Below, piece by piece: positions 54,758 to 64,000 of a stretch of 64,000 bases of DNA. Made by a program: the position numbers and the translations under genes. Position 1 is the stretch's first letter. Each line of letters opens with the position of its first letter. The stretch comes from Phytophthora colocasiae (taxonomy: Eukaryota > Oomycota > Peronosporomycetes > Peronosporales > Peronosporaceae). A model generated the notes under the pieces. The model was not told the DNA's origin. It ran no database searches and saw only the letters and a list, made by a program, of their open reading frames with translations. The stretch lies in NCBI GenBank assembly GCA_018806915.1, contig JAGKQI010000008.1, positions 1 through 64,000 on the forward strand. Direction: 5' to 3'.

Positions 54758-55177
54758 TGTAACGGGATGTTACACGAATGTTTCTCGTTGGTGTGTGACA
54801 CACGTGGATACATTTATGTGGGTACATAATAGTGTGTGACACTCATGACACATTTATGTGGGTACATAAAGGTGTGGCACACACGAGTAGATACGTAGAT
54901 GGCCTCAGAGCCTCACGTTGCATTTTGATTAGGATTTAGTATGCTAGATACTAAATCCGTTACATTTAGGATTAGGGCAATAAAGTCAATAAAAATCAGT
55001 TTGCATTTTACATAGTTAGTGTTAGTCCTTTGTTATAGGGACACTGACTCTGTGAGTCCCGTATTTAGTGGACTACTTGGTTCTTGTATAGAACCGAAGG
55101 CTAGTGCCTTGCAGGCAGGACTCTACGAGTCAACTAAACTTCCTCTGTGCCGTGCACACCTACGCAGCCCCGCTGCA
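54758..55177 (+). repeat. 3' LTR, A copy 3
   Basis: 420 bp, nearly identical to 47580-47998. The next five bases repeat GAATC, and B's protease resumes. Confidence 0.95.
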
Positions 55178-55182
55178 GAATC
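55178..55182. repeat. Target-site duplication GAATC (right)
   Basis: Partner of 47575-47579. Confidence 0.9.
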
Positions 55183-55485
55183 GATCAACACGATCCACGG
55201 CTTCTCGAAGCCCTTCACGTCCACATGGACGACCAGCAAGCCCTGCTTGCTCACACGTTCCGTGTTCAAGAGCACGGAGCTCTTCGGGGCTGAGCCCCAG
55301 TGCCTCTCACGCACTGCAGAACTCAGTTCTTCCCCAGTAGACCGCCCCGCGTCTACTGGGAGCCGGCGTTTCCCTGGGCAGAGCCCAAAGCGGGACCCGC
55401 GACAGGGTTGCGGCCATTCTGGCCGGCGCGCTCTTTGCGCAGAGGGCAGTTGGGCCTCAGGTGTGTGGGACTACCACACGTGTAG
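55183..55485 (-). pseudogene. Protease N-terminal segment of element B copy 1
   Basis: Reads minus from the -1 frame entry (RRLPVDAGRSTGEELSSAVR) through KSSVLLNTERVSKQGLLVV to WIVLID. The A insertion cuts it there, within the codons of the active-site Asp-Ser-Gly. Before that insertion the motif (DSGASGN) would have been complete, unlike the one-base-short A copies. Confidence 0.8.
55333..55374 (-). promoter_or_regulatory. -1 ribosomal frameshift signal, element B copy 1
   Basis: GGGAAAC heptamer (complement of 55368-55374), 7-nt spacer, and a 10-bp stem formed by 55351-55360 and 55333-55342. It is the same layout as 13420-13461, so the signal is conserved between subfamilies A and B. Confidence 0.8.
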
Positions 55486-56325
55486 CACCGACGAGTGCTC
55501 ATACGCTGCACCGCAGCTCGTAGCTCGGCTACTTCATGTTCAGCATAGCTGAGGTCCATGGGTTCGGGTCCCCCGGACCCTGTGCTATTAGCACCGACCC
55601 TCGACAACTTAAAGGTGTGTTCAGCATTCAATGCCACGCTAACAGCGTCCTCGAAGGTGCGAGGATTCTGACGGAATGCCTCCGTCCTGGCCACGCCAGC
55701 TCTCAGACCTTCCATGAAGATAGTCACAGTGACCACCTCAGGTAGAGGATCGGCAGCCATGCCGGCAAATGAGCGTGCGCAGCTCTTGGACATAGTCCAC
55801 CAGGTCCTTCTTGCCCTGTCGGCAAGCGAGGAAGCGTGACCGCACGCGATACGCCTGGTTAGGTGGAGCAAATACTTGCGTAAGTTTGGCCTTAAGCTCA
55901 CCCCAAGTGGGGAAGGCCATTTCTACCGACGTCCCAGACGTCAAGGCCCATTCTCGTGCTCGACCTTCGAGCTTAGAGATGGCGAACGCCACGCGTTGGC
56001 CTTCCAACTGGAGCATAGCGGCCCCCATGGCCATCTCGACCTCTCGGGTCCACAATAGGAGGTTCTCTCCTTCGTGCCCGTGAAAGGTCTTCACGCTGAG
56101 CGTGACGGGCTTAGCTCTCGGAGCGGGATTAACTCCTTGTACATTCCGCTGAATGTGCTCAACGAGAGCGTTCTCGTACGAGGCAAATGCCTCCAGGCGC
56201 GCGTTGACGGCCTCCGGCCCTTGAGACGCAAGGTGCGCCATACCTTCAGGGCCCAGCAAGGACGTAAGCTTGTTAAGCGTGTCCCGCTGACTCGGAGTCA
56301 AGTGAGCGTATGCTTCTGGCTCCAT
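55353..56325 (-). pseudogene. gag of element B copy 1
   Basis: ATG 56325 ([15 protein letters not shown]), TAG at 55353. Nearly intact: 56325-55765 is one frame through QELRTLI, then one extra base near 55768, and the rest ([12 protein letters not shown]... to the knuckle CYTCGSPTHLRPNC) reads on to the stop. About 324 residues in all. Confidence 0.88.
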
Positions 56326-56369
56326 TCTCACAGAGAAACAGTCTTCAACTCAGGAGTTGGATTGACTAA

Positions 56370-56379
56370 AGTGCTACCA
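56370..56379 (-). promoter_or_regulatory. Primer-binding site, element B copy 1
   Basis: In sense TGGTAGCACT, two bases after the 5'LTR, identical to subfamily A. Confidence 0.7.
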
Positions 56380-56381
56380 GA

Positions 56382-56792
56382 TGCAGCGGGGCTGCGTAGG
56401 TGTGCACGGCACAGAGGAAGTTGGGTTGACTCAGAGTCCTGCTTGCAAGGCACTAGCCTTCTGTCTCTATACAAGAACCAAGTAGTCCACTAAATACGGG
56501 ACTCTCACAATCAGTGTCCCTATAATAAAGGAACTAACACTAATTATGTAAAATGCAAACTGATTTTTATTTATTTTATTGCCCTAATCCTGAATGTAAC
56601 GGATTTAGTATCTAACATACTAAATCCTAATCAAATGTAATGTGTGGCTCTGAGCTAACAGCCAGCAACTGGCTACATGTGTGACGTGTGAGAAACACTA
56701 TGTGTTGTACACGGATCTGTGACTTGTGACCTGGATGGTGTATACCACACCTATTGTAGCCAAGGCGCGCAGCGCCGTGTAACCCCGTTACA
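56382..56792 (-). repeat. 5' LTR, subfamily B
   Basis: 411 bp, partner of 41298-41713. Followed by AACAC and the resumed host ORF. Confidence 0.93.
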
Positions 56793-56797
56793 AACAC
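56793..56797. repeat. Target-site duplication AACAC (right)
   Basis: Partner of 41293-41297. Confidence 0.9.
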
Positions 56798-57616
56798 TCG
56801 TGGGATCTCGATCCAAACCGCTGCTATCCGAACAGCCCCAGAGCTACTTTCAAGTACATAATGCCTGTACGAGAAAGTCATCGCAATCGTCTTCGTGAAC
56901 AACTCAAAGAAGCTGAAGACAAGCTGAAGCTAGCCGACAAGCCAGTTCGACGGCGTCTTCGTCAAGTCAGCGCGGACGACTCGAGCGACAGTGACGACGT
57001 ATCGTTCGAGGGCAGCGAACGCAGGGACGCCGGCGCAGAGGACACCGAGACTCGTGAGCACGAGCACGCTGACGGCAGCGAACGCGGGGACGCCGACACT
57101 GAGGACACCGAGACTCGTGAGCACGGCAGCGAACGCAGGGACGCCGTCGCAGAGGGCAACAATCGGAAGAGGCGCCGCAGCACAGCGCAAGGTTCGCCAC
57201 CGACGAAGCGGTCGAAGCGGTCAAAGCGGTCAAACCAGCACAAGCCCGAGTATTCGTGGACTTTGACCGACGATCTTTTGTGGAAGAACCAACAGGTGAT
57301 CGGCAAGACTAAGCTCCGCGAGTGGTTGGCGATGCTGAAGAATCCTAAGAAACAACTCGGCGAGGCAGAGATCGAAAACTACCGCAAACGCGTCAGAGAC
57401 AACGCGGACATCCCAAGGTGGTCAAACGTCCCTGCAGACCTCTGGCTGGAGTTCTTCGACATTGCATTCGGGACGAATATGCTCGACAAGGAGAGCAGCC
57501 GCGATATTCTCGCTGGGATGCTCAAGCGCGCGCCTGGGTCAATCCCAACATTCTACAACGCGATAAACCGCGCGCTGCGAGAGTTCGACGGGAGAGAGAA
57601 GGCGGCAAGCAACTAG
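56798..57616 (+). pseudogene. Unrecognised gene, 3' part
   Basis: Continues 40968-41297 in frame (SWDLDPNRCYPNS, then MPVRESHRNRLREQL at 56861). Features: a short coiled coil (REQLKEAEDKLKLADK), an acidic imperfect repeat (GSERRDA/EDTETREHE, about 57010-57150), a basic run (KRSKRSKRSN) that could be a nuclear signal, and a C-terminal domain rich in Trp and charged residues (YSWTLTDDLLWKNQQV, WLEFFDIAFGT) ending at TAG 57614-57616. No family recognised. If translation starts at 56861, a 251-residue protein would still be possible. Confidence 0.7.
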
Positions 57617-57741
57617 CGGTGTTTTATTTACGTAGTCTAGTGGTTACTATATGTACGGTTGTACCGCTTCAGTCGGAAGACCACTAAGTATTGACAGCAG
57701 CGATCCAGTAACACGACGAAGCCCTCCATCGACATCTTCTT

Positions 57742-58153
57742 TGCAGCGGGGCTGCGTAGGTGTGCACGGCACAGAGGAAGTTGGGTTGACTCGTAGAGTC
57801 CTGCTTGCAAGGCACTAGCCTTCGGTTCTATACAAGAACCAAGTAGTCCACTAAATACGGGACTCTCACAATCAGTGTCCCTATAATAAAGGAACTAACA
57901 CTAATTATGTAAAATGCAAACTGATTTTTATTTATTTTATTGCCCTAATCCTGAATGTAACGGATTTAGTATCTAACATACTAAATCCTAATCAAATGTA
58001 ATGTGTGGCTCTGAGCTAACAGCCAGCAACTGGCTACATGTGTGACGTGTGAGAAACACTATGTGTTGTACACGGATCTGTGACTTGTGACCTGGATGGT
58101 GTATACCACACCTATTGTAGCCAAGGCGCGCAGCGCCGTGTAACCCCGTTACA
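57742..58153 (-). repeat. 3' LTR, subfamily B copy 2
   Basis: 412 bp, nearly identical to 41298-41713 and 56382-56792. Followed by the polypurine tract complement (CCCTCCCCCACC, 58154-58165). Confidence 0.93.
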
Positions 58154-58189
58154 CCCTCCCCCACCAAACCGTGGATACGGAGTATCTAC

Positions 58190-59614
58190 AACTGTAGACA
58201 TAACTGCCTTGTCGGGCCTGTCACCGGCAACTTTCCGATAAAAGAAATCTCTCAACGAGAGTGCGGGTGCGCTGGCTCAACGAGCACATTCTTCAATTCT
58301 CCCCAGCGAGCCAACCGCTCCTGAGGTGTCCAGTGACCAGGCGTCTACGCCCCAGCGCCTCAGCGCTTTCCGGTCTGAGCCCTCGGCTCCTCACACGATC
58401 TCGGATTCCGGAGTATTTCGCGGCGTCTCGCCTTCGCTACGGAGCGATGTTCAAGCGCCAGCCCGACGTCAAGTGGTAGCGGTGGCTCACCCTTCGAGTA
58501 CACGACAGCGTCGCCGACGCGCGACCCACGTCGCTCTCCTACAGAGGAAGGCGAGGTCGAAGTGGACTACGAGGAGTCCGAACAGGGCGATGCCCATGCG
58601 TCTCCTGCTCCTGCGAGCCCTCGGACGACCCGATCTGAGCTGCGCTCTCCACGCGATCCGCGTCGGTACTCAATTCCTCGGCAGCTGCGGCAGCCCAATC
58701 CGTTCCCGGAGGGACCTTCGAGCCTCGTGCTCAACGCGTTTGCGCAACGCACCACCGCTTCCTGCTCGCGATGAGCCAGAGTCACTCAAGGAGTCCGAAG
58801 ACGCGATCACCAACCCTCTGGATGAGGCACAGGAGGCTTCCCTGAGCGGTGCTCCAGAGTCACGTCGACCGGTCCAACGGGACATCGTGGGGACTTCGTC
58901 GCGGCGCGACTACGGCTTCGAGCCTCGCGACCCTGCCGAGCAGGTGAAGCAGCTGATGGCGCAGCCAAACCTGCATGGTTACGCCATAGGCAATCCTCCA
59001 CGTACGGTGGCTGAGACTCAGCAGCGACAGGGGCTCCATGAGCGTTTCCTGACCCCGCAGGTGTGCACACTCGCCGAGTATCGGCAACGCTTAGATAAGC
59101 TTAACGGCGACGGGAGTCTGTGCCTCAGATGAGGACTTATCCACTCCTGCTCCAAACCGGAGAGACCACCCGGGACTACATGGTCCATGTGGCCACCTGG
59201 GCCGAGGCTTCACGGAAGCTCGCGTCGTTTGACCGGCTCATGGAGAGCTGCGCCGAGGTGGACGTCCGCCTCGCCCGAGGTCTACTCTTCCAGTACGCGA
59301 AGATACGCGTGCGGCCCGGCCGCTTTCCTCGTCACACGACGGCAGTGGCTCCCGCCTCTCAGTCCACTATCCCTGCTTCGCAGGATGCTCCTTCAGTCTC
59401 CGAGGGAGACTCGCTGGCTGTGCCAGCCACGGACCAGAGCCTGAGCTCGGCTGCTAGTCCGTCAGCTTCTCACACTAGTGGTGAGAAGCGGGTGTCGACC
59501 GAGTGGTCGACCTCGAGCCTTCGGGCGCCCCGATCTTCGCGATCAAAAGCGTCCACGACGTCAGGGCAGTCCTGCCTCAGGGACCCTTCAAACTCCCACG
59601 AGTTTTGGGAATGA
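58190..59614 (+). CDS. Antisense ORF of element B (unknown function)
   Basis: Coding on the strand opposite to pol, between the 3'LTR and the chromodomain. Two frames, 58190/58326-59132 and 59120-59614, overlap at ATGA. Element B copy 1 has one more C at the junction and reads straight through, so this is probably one protein of about 450 residues. Content: Arg-rich stretch (TRQRRRRATH), acidic stretch (EEGEVEVDYEESEQGD), Pro/Arg-rich linker, and a predicted folded part (EQVKQLMAQPNLHGYAIGN, DYMVHVATWAEASRKLASFD). The last 145 nt run antisense to the chromodomain codons. No homology recognised. Confidence 0.55.
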
Positions 59615-62600
59615 GGATATCCACGCCACTTCACCAGATACTGGTTTTGACTACGGTGGCGACGCCGCGCCATCAGGCGCTCCACGTGGTAGTGGGGAGT
59701 CCCCTGCTCATCGAGCAACGGCGGAGGAGGCCGATTCGCTGCGGAACGCCGTACTCGATGAGTGTGACGAGCGCTATTTTGTCGCATCGCGCCTGGTACC
59801 AACTCGATCACTCGATCGGTACTCTCCGGAGTCAGACTCCAGTCCCTTCAAGGGAACGTCGAGAGTGTTTGGCATTCGCATGCCCGTCTCGCTCATGACA
59901 TGGAGGAGATTGAAAGCCGGATGAAGCTTGGCTCGAAGGTCCTCAGTCCCTGACTGCTCGCCTGCACCAGCAGGAGCTTCAGCTCGCTGAGTTGCGAGGT
60001 CAGGTGACGTTGCTGCTGCAGATGACGCAGCCTGGGCACGTGTCGTCGGTGCCAGCGCCTCCGCGCTCACCCCGCGGGGTCCCGATATGGCTTAAGCAAG
60101 CCGACGTAGAACACCGGGTGTGTTCGCATCCGCTTTGGCAAGTCAAGCGTGTATGCCAGGCCCTTCTTGGCCACGACCGTAAATGGTCCGATGAAACGCG
60201 GACGCAATTTCGTCTTAAAGACATTTGACACTGCATGTGTAGGTAGGTTCTTAGCGTTTAATAAAACCTGGTCACCGACCTTAAATTCCCATACATTGCT
60301 TCTACCTTTTGTATCCGCTTGTTCCTTCTGAACGTCTTGGCTTTCAGCCATCGCGTCACGTACACGGCGTAATACGCTCAATCTCACCGAGAGGAAGTCA
60401 TCGACTTGTTTACGCACAGCAGAAGGGCTGATATCAGCAAGCTCGGAGTCGAGCGACGGCACAGCCTCTCCCCCACCAAGCCCAAGGCTACCGCGTGGCG
60501 GAGTGAGCGGAACGCGCGGGTGCGCAAGGCCGTTCACGTAGAACGGGTGAAGCCTGTCGAGGCATGCACCGCATTGTTCATGGAGAACTTCAACGAGAGG
60601 GAGCATAGCGCTCCAACGCTTCGGCGTTTCAGCGCATACGCTGCGGAGGATGTCCTCCAGAACGCGGTTCACGCGTTCGGTCTGACCGTCGGTCTGCGGA
60701 TGGTCCGCCGTGGACATGTCCAGTCGAGTGCCCAGCACCTTGAAGACGGACGTCCAGAAGTGACCCGTGAAACGGGGATCTCGATCCGAGACAATGGTCT
60801 CAGGCAGCCCATGCTGGCGGAAGAGCCGATCGATGAAGATCGTCGCTGTACCAGCACCATCGACGGTGTCCGGCACAGCCGCTAGATGAGCCATCTTGCT
60901 CAGACGGTCAACAAAGACCACCACGCCCGTGTTGCCTGCCGGAGTCCTTCGGCAGGCCAAACACAAAGTCCATACTTATGGACTGCCAACACCCAGAGGG
61001 TACAGGTAAGCTCGCCAAAGGCGCAGCCGCATGCGGCGAGGGTTTAACCCGCTGACACGTCTCGCACGTGCGCACATAATGTGCTGACCCACTTGTACAT
61101 CTTCGGCCACCAGTACATGGAGCTCACCGAGCCGTACGTCTTCTCGCGACCGAGGTGGCCGCCTGTGGGTGTGTCGTGAGCCTCATAGAGGATACGGTAC
61201 TTCAGATCCTCATCGTGAGGAACTACCACTCGTGGTGGGTCATCCTGACCCGTGCTGTAGTACAGCAGACCGCCTTCCAGGCTGTAGCGTTGGAGTCTCG
61301 CCTTTAGGCGTCGTGACAGAGTCACCTTTGAGTCTTTAAACTCATCGCTCCCCAGAGCTTGGAGCAACGCGACACAAGAGTCGTCCTGAGCGTACGCTGC
61401 TCGAACCATGTCCGTCACGGACGACGTCACCGAGGTGACATGAGATAACTCATAGTCCGGGCGACGTGATAACGCGTCAGCGAGGACGTTCTGCCTGCCA
61501 GGCTTGTACTTCACCTCGAAGTTATACTTCGCAAAGAAGGAGAGCCATCGGGCCATCCTCTGCGAGAGGTGAGGCGACTGCGTCGCTGTGCGTAGTGACG
61601 CATGATCCGTGTAGATCACAAACGGCTTGGAGCCGAGCAGGTGAACCCTGAATTTGACGAGAGCGTACTTCATCGCAAGTAGCTCCTTGTCATGAACTGG
61701 ATAGTTCTTCTCAGCAGCCTTGAGCTGCCGAGACTCAAACGCAATGACGCGTTCGCGCCCGTCGGCGTCCGCTTGTAGCAAAGCACTGCCGATGGCAAAG
61801 TCCGAGGCGTCACAGACGACGATGAACGGACGATCGGGGTCTGGCAACGCCAGTATCGGTGCCTGAAGCAGGCTATCCTTGATACGAGTGAACGCACTCT
61901 CGTGCTCAGCACGCCATACCCATTCGGCATCCTTCTTAAGGAGATCCGACAGTGGCCGAGCCAACTCAGCGTAGTTCTCGCTGTACTTGTGCAAGTAGTT
62001 GGCCAAGCCCAGCCACTTACGCAAGTCCTTCTGGTTCAAGGGAACCGGCCAGTCCACAATGGCCTTGACCTTAGCTGGATCAGCACGAAGGCCATGCTTC
62101 CCAATGAAGCACCCTAGGAAAGGGATTTCTTCCGCGCCAAAGACGCACTTGTCCGCGTTGGCGTACAACTTGTTGGTGCGCATGCACTCGAGCACTGCTC
62201 TCACGTGTTCCACGTACCTCGACATCAGTCTTCCCGTGCTCAGCACGACTGTGGACGAACACATCGTCAAAGTACGTTTGTGCGAATGCCCGTAGGGGCA
62301 TGAACAGCTGCGTCACTAGACGATTGAACGTTGCAGGCGCATTCGACAGCCCTTGGGGCATGACGAGCCACTCCCAGAGCATACCGCTCGGGGTGCTCCA
62401 CCGCTGTAAGCGGAATATCACTGGCTCGCATGAGCAGCTGATAGTACCCATCGACTAAGTCGAGTGCACTGTACATGGTGCAACCCACCATGTTGTTCTG
62501 AAGAACATCGCTTCCTAGGAATCGGCGTCTGCGCCGGAATCGTGGCAGTGTTGAGCTTGTTAAAAGCGTGAACGATACGCCACTTGCCATTCGGCTTTCT

Positions 62601-64000
62601 GACACAGAACGTTGGCGCGGGAATGCGGAGACTTGCTCTCGCGCACGAGACCCGCCGCGTGCTTCGCACGGAAGAAGGCGTCAATGACGTCGCATTGCTC
62701 TTTAGGAAGAGGCCACTGTCGGGTCACGCGAGTACTTAGTTCCGGGAACTAAGTCGATCTCATGACGAACGCCTCGGTCGGGAGGCAGGCCACTCGGTGG
62801 TTCCTTCGAGACAACGTCTCCATATTCCTTCAGCAAGGAGTGGAAGGGATCCGAGGGATTCTTGAGGATCTCCGATCCACTCCTGGCGTTCAACGCCTTC
62901 TTGACTTCGGCCAAGACGGACTCGTCAACGAGGGACGACGAGTTTAACTCCTCCTCAGGTCGAACGATGACCACCTCGGCGAATTCGCCAGCCTTCAAGG
63001 CATCGCCAAAGTCGGCGAAGGACATCTCTTCTAGCTCAAGGAGCTTGTCAACACTTGGCAGAGTCGTCCAGCAGGACACTGCCTTCGGCACTACCGCCCA
63101 CTCCATCAACCAGAGTGTATAGCTGCCCACAGCCCTCCGGTGCGTCGGCACCCGACGTCACGGATGACTCAGACGCAGAGCGTCTCGCCCGAAGGGCCTT
63201 ACGACGTCTTCTGCCTAGCCGAAGATCGTCTACTCGACGGAGTACGTGCCGTCGCACAAGTTTCGGCCTCTCTCGGCCCAGTGTCAGGACACTCAGCGAT
63301 CCACTCGGTCGACGACCGATGCCGCTCAGCGGAGTACGTGCCGCTGCACAATCAATGACCGTAACAGGTCCAGTGTCAGAGACACTCAGCGATCGACTTG
63401 GTCCACGACCAGTATCACTCGACGGAGTACGTGCCGCCCCACAGTTCACGGCCTGGTAAGGCCCGATGCCATCGGCATCCAGTGACGGTCCATGACCGGC
63501 GTCACTCGGGTTACGTGAGCTTTGCCCACACGTTGACTCACTGCCAACCAGCGCTATGCGCTCAACAGGGCTGCGATCCTCGCACTCGGTGCTGTCCACT
63601 AACTCGGACACACCGACTTCCAGCATCATTGCCGACTCGGCTCGATGCTCGCGCCAATAGCGCTTCTGCTTCCTAGCAGAGGTGGGTTCATGACTCGCCA
63701 AAGCTCCACTAGGAGAGAAGTGCGTAGCACCTAAGGTCTTCGACCTCCAGTCGATCCATGGCTCGTGGCGCTCCAGCCACGCCATACCAAGGATGAGGTC
63801 GTACCTCGGAATCCAGGTCCAAGACCAAGCAGCGTTCCACGCTGTCGAAGTCCAGGAACTTCAGCCGTAGGTCCATCGGGACCTTGGCTGCCGTGACACG
63901 GACGCCCGTCGCTAGACGGACAGTGACGGTGTCACCTCTTCGCGCTCGAAGCGCCTATGCTTATTGCTTACTACCCTCTACGGTGGAGCGTCTGTCGTAG
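59470..64000 (-). pseudogene. pol of element B copy 2 (partial)
   Basis: From the window edge inward: protease (LATGVRVTAAKVPMDLRLKF, near 63870), three-unit minisatellite (63230-63450), RT (KPNGKWRIVHAF near 62580; YFDD 62263-62274), RNase H (CDASDFAIGSALLQ near 61800) in the clean frame 62270-61044, integrase (HDTPTGGHLG near 61165; clean frame 60966-60067 with VSDRDPRF and DGQTERVN) and chromodomain (59811-59470, LVKWRGYPHSQNSWEF intact), with the stop at 59472-59470. Breaks occur near 63060, 62720, 62620, 62510, 62400, 62215, 61075, 60940 and 59780. Confidence 0.88.

Larger units (their letters stand above)
47580..55177 (+). mobile_element. Complete gypsy subfamily A element, copy 3, nested in element B
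   Basis: 7598 bp, LTRs 47580-47998 and 54758-55177, TSD GAATC. Same organisation as copy 1, on the plus strand. The LTRs differ from each other only in homopolymer lengths at three places noted by eye (GGGG/GGG, TTT/TTTT, GG/GGG), so the insertion is recent. Gag-pol has several one-base breaks. Confidence 0.95.
41298..56792 (-). mobile_element. Gypsy subfamily B element, copy 1, split by a nested A element
   Basis: Minus-strand element with LTRs at 41298-41713 and 56382-56792 and TSD AACAC. Its own length without the nested 47580-55182 block is about 7.9 kb. Gag-pol is close to subfamily A, but the block after the chromodomain (43031-41714) and the U3 are unrelated to A and carry an antisense ORF. 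Order of events: the host ORF was hit by B, then B's protease was hit by A copy 3. Confidence 0.93.
57742..64000 (-). mobile_element. Gypsy subfamily B element, copy 2 (runs off window)
   Basis: 3'LTR at 57742-58153, antisense ORF block, then pol on the minus strand up to the protease at the window end. Gag and the 5'LTR lie beyond 64000. The candidate left TSD is TTCTT (57737-57741). It sits 125 bp after the stop of the split unrecognised gene. Confidence 0.93.

Noticed and set aside
57617..57741. Possible gene or terminator after the split unknown gene
   Set aside because: Only 125 bp, no ORF; a short inverted motif alone does not support a call.

Overview
The window is a gene-poor, transposon-on-transposon stretch of a eukaryotic genome, most likely an oomycete (Phytophthora/Peronosporales type). 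This is inferred from chromodomain Ty3/gypsy elements, a gypsy element with a second archaeal-type RNase H, a tyrosine-recombinase (DIRS/Ngaro-like) element, and an interrupted ABCA-type transporter gene. There are no operons, and I saw no tRNA, rRNA or CRISPR.

Layout. 1-899: nothing assignable. 900-7059: minus-strand DIRS/Ngaro-like element with split direct repeats in the order A1-ORFs-B1-A2-B2 (gag-like, RT-RNase H, tyrosine recombinase). 7159-7313 plus 14896-15637: the 5' part of an ABCA transporter gene, split by a complete minus-strand gypsy element (7314-14890, identical LTRs, TSD TTTAT) and cut off downstream by decayed gypsy debris. 15660-20336: decayed integrase-chromodomain, a GATC-rich tract and gag/zinc-knuckle remains. 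20337-28687: a plus-strand copy of the same gypsy family (subfamily A) whose first 6.5 kb is riddled with small insertions. 28688 to about 40900: a different, plus-strand dual-RNase-H gypsy element that also carries a long gene on the opposite strand after pol. 40968-41297 plus 56798-57616: one unrecognised open reading frame, split in frame by a 15.5-kb nested insertion. That insertion is a minus-strand subfamily-B element (41298-56792, TSD AACAC) which itself holds a plus-strand subfamily-A element (47580-55177, TSD GAATC). 57742-64000: a second subfamily-B element running off the window.

How the parts relate. A and B share gag-pol and the R-U5 half of the LTR, but differ completely in the contiguous 3'UTR-U3 block. 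A has a noncoding 3'UTR there and B has a long antisense ORF. Gag and Pol overlap in a -1 frame with a GGGAAAC slippery heptamer and a 10-bp hairpin 7 nt downstream. A pol-internal 93-bp minisatellite has five units in A and three in B.

The most unusual signal is that A/B elements, coding and noncoding alike, are tiled with perfect 5-10 bp inverted repeats around mostly 3-4 nt loops. The neighbouring dual-RNase-H and DIRS elements do not show this. Nearly every long gene carries single-base indels, many in homopolymers, so some frameshifts may be consensus errors rather than biology.
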